This document shows, piece after piece, positions 63,530-64,000 of a DNA stretch of 64,000 bases. The DNA is taken from the NCBI RefSeq assembly GCF_013074385.2, contig NZ_JABEYA020000007.1:1-64000 (forward strand). Reading direction: 5' to 3'. The notes under the pieces are model-generated. The model saw only the letters and a list, made by a program, of their open reading frames with translations. It was not told the DNA's origin and ran no database searches. Both the position numbers and the translations under genes were made by a program. Position 1 is the first letter of the stretch. Each line of letters starts with the position of its first letter. The stretch is from Vibrio ostreicida (GTDB lineage: Bacteria > Pseudomonadota > Gammaproteobacteria > Enterobacterales > Vibrionaceae).

Positions 63530-64000
63530 GATTAAGCTTGGTTCTCGATATTTCGAAAGCCGTTGTCGCGATGTATGTAGGGTTATTCTGCGTGCTGGTC
63601 AGCTATAATAATGTGATTGACTACAATACAAACTTCCAGTTTGTCCAGCATGTATTGGCTATGGACCAGATGAAGGCATTTTTTACAGGCGATAACCTGT
63701 ATGGACGTGCCATCACTTCTACAACACTTCACACCGTGTTTTACAATCTGATCATCGCACTTGAATTCCTTGCGGGCGCTTTGTGCGTTATCGGTGCTGT
63801 AATTATGTTCTTCAAACGTGAAGCGGACGGATTCTCCAAGGGTCAGGCTTTCTATGTGGCCGGTGTCACCGTCGCTTTAGGTGTGTGGTATTTCGGTTTC
63901 GGTGTGGTTGGCGCTGAGTGGTTCTCGATGTGGGCAAACTCATGGAATGGCCAGATGAAGGCATACACCTTCGCTATGTTTATCATTCTTACGTTGATTT
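63526..64000 (+). CDS. DUF2165 membrane protein (partial, runs off the end)
   Basis: 158 codons seen. KAVVAMYVGLFCVLVSYNNVIDYNTNFQFVQHVLAMDQ is the DUF2165 start, and WYFGFGVVGAEWFSMW a later conserved segment; four membrane segments. Coupled to the phosphoesterase gene (ATGA). Function of the family is unknown. Confidence 0.85.
   Translation, partial: MRLSLVLDISKAVVAMYVGLFCVLVSYNNVIDYNTNFQFVQHVLAMDQMKAFFTGDNLYGRAITSTTLHTVFYNLIIALEFLAGALCVIGAVIMFFKREADGFSKGQAFYVAGVTVALGVWYFGFGVVGAEWFSMWANSWNGQMKAYTFAMFIILTLI

Overview
The window looks like a Vibrio (Vibrionaceae) chromosome. The evidence is a reverse-oriented array of VCR-like attC sites (cores TAACGCC...GTTATG/GTTAGGC), a tandem glycine riboswitch in front of a Na+/alanine-glycine symporter, a D-lactate dehydrogenase close to E. 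coli Dld in length and motifs, and the AT-leaning base composition. No rRNA or tRNA gene was found. The species and the chromosome (1 or 2) cannot be fixed from the sequence alone.

Layout. (1) 1-18.5 kb: the end of an Ig-like repeat surface protein, a frameshifted gene of unknown function with a duplicated C-terminal module, several GNAT acetyltransferases, a second-type peptide deformylase, a periplasmic binding protein, a chemoreceptor coupled to a Cys-rich partner, small conserved genes (DUF6435-like, RRM, YidD, DUF4177, YggL), the riboswitch-symporter unit and a LysE-type exporter. (2) 18.6-34.35 kb: a cassette array of a chromosomal integron. It has 13 recognisable attC sites plus two stumps and mostly minus-strand cassettes: two TrmH methyltransferases, zinc-ribbon proteins, an Abi-alpha-like protein, a cupin, GNATs, a DUF4238 protein, a RibD-type deaminase, a C39-like peptidase candidate and a toxin-antitoxin pair. 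Two near-identical IS110-family elements each sit in the terminal part of an attC. A repeat of about 250 bp (R1) occurs three times. Its rightmost copy lies where attI is expected, next to a 23-codon remnant resembling the start of an integron integrase. No intact integrase gene is present. (3) 34.4-47.8 kb: a metabolic region with a DUF917-racemase fusion, a large XRE-ATPase regulator, a ThiE/TenI-like protein, and a minus-strand catabolic cluster (DUF3726 protein, 578-aa unknown, BCCT transporter, M19 dipeptidase, aldehyde dehydrogenase, RidA) divergent from a LysR gene. (4) 48.8-53.5 kb: a two-component pair with candidate operator repeats, and a hybrid histidine kinase. (5) 53.8-60.9 kb: dld, a LysR regulator, a MATE pump, then a decayed stretch with LacI-family and fructokinase remnants, a lipoprotein and a dead IS5 transposase. 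(6) 61.4-64 kb: a tight five-gene operon (XRE regulator, unknown, VUT/YhhQ-like transporter, metallophosphoesterase, DUF2165 protein) running off the end.

Most informative points: the integron platform that appears to have lost its integrase but kept an attI-like site and two extra copies of it inside the array; the attC-associated IS110 elements with a strongly structured leader that may be a bridge RNA; and two uncharacterised gene sets, the 40.5-47.7 kb catabolic cluster and the 61.4-64 kb operon. Functions are inferred from motifs only; no database search was run.
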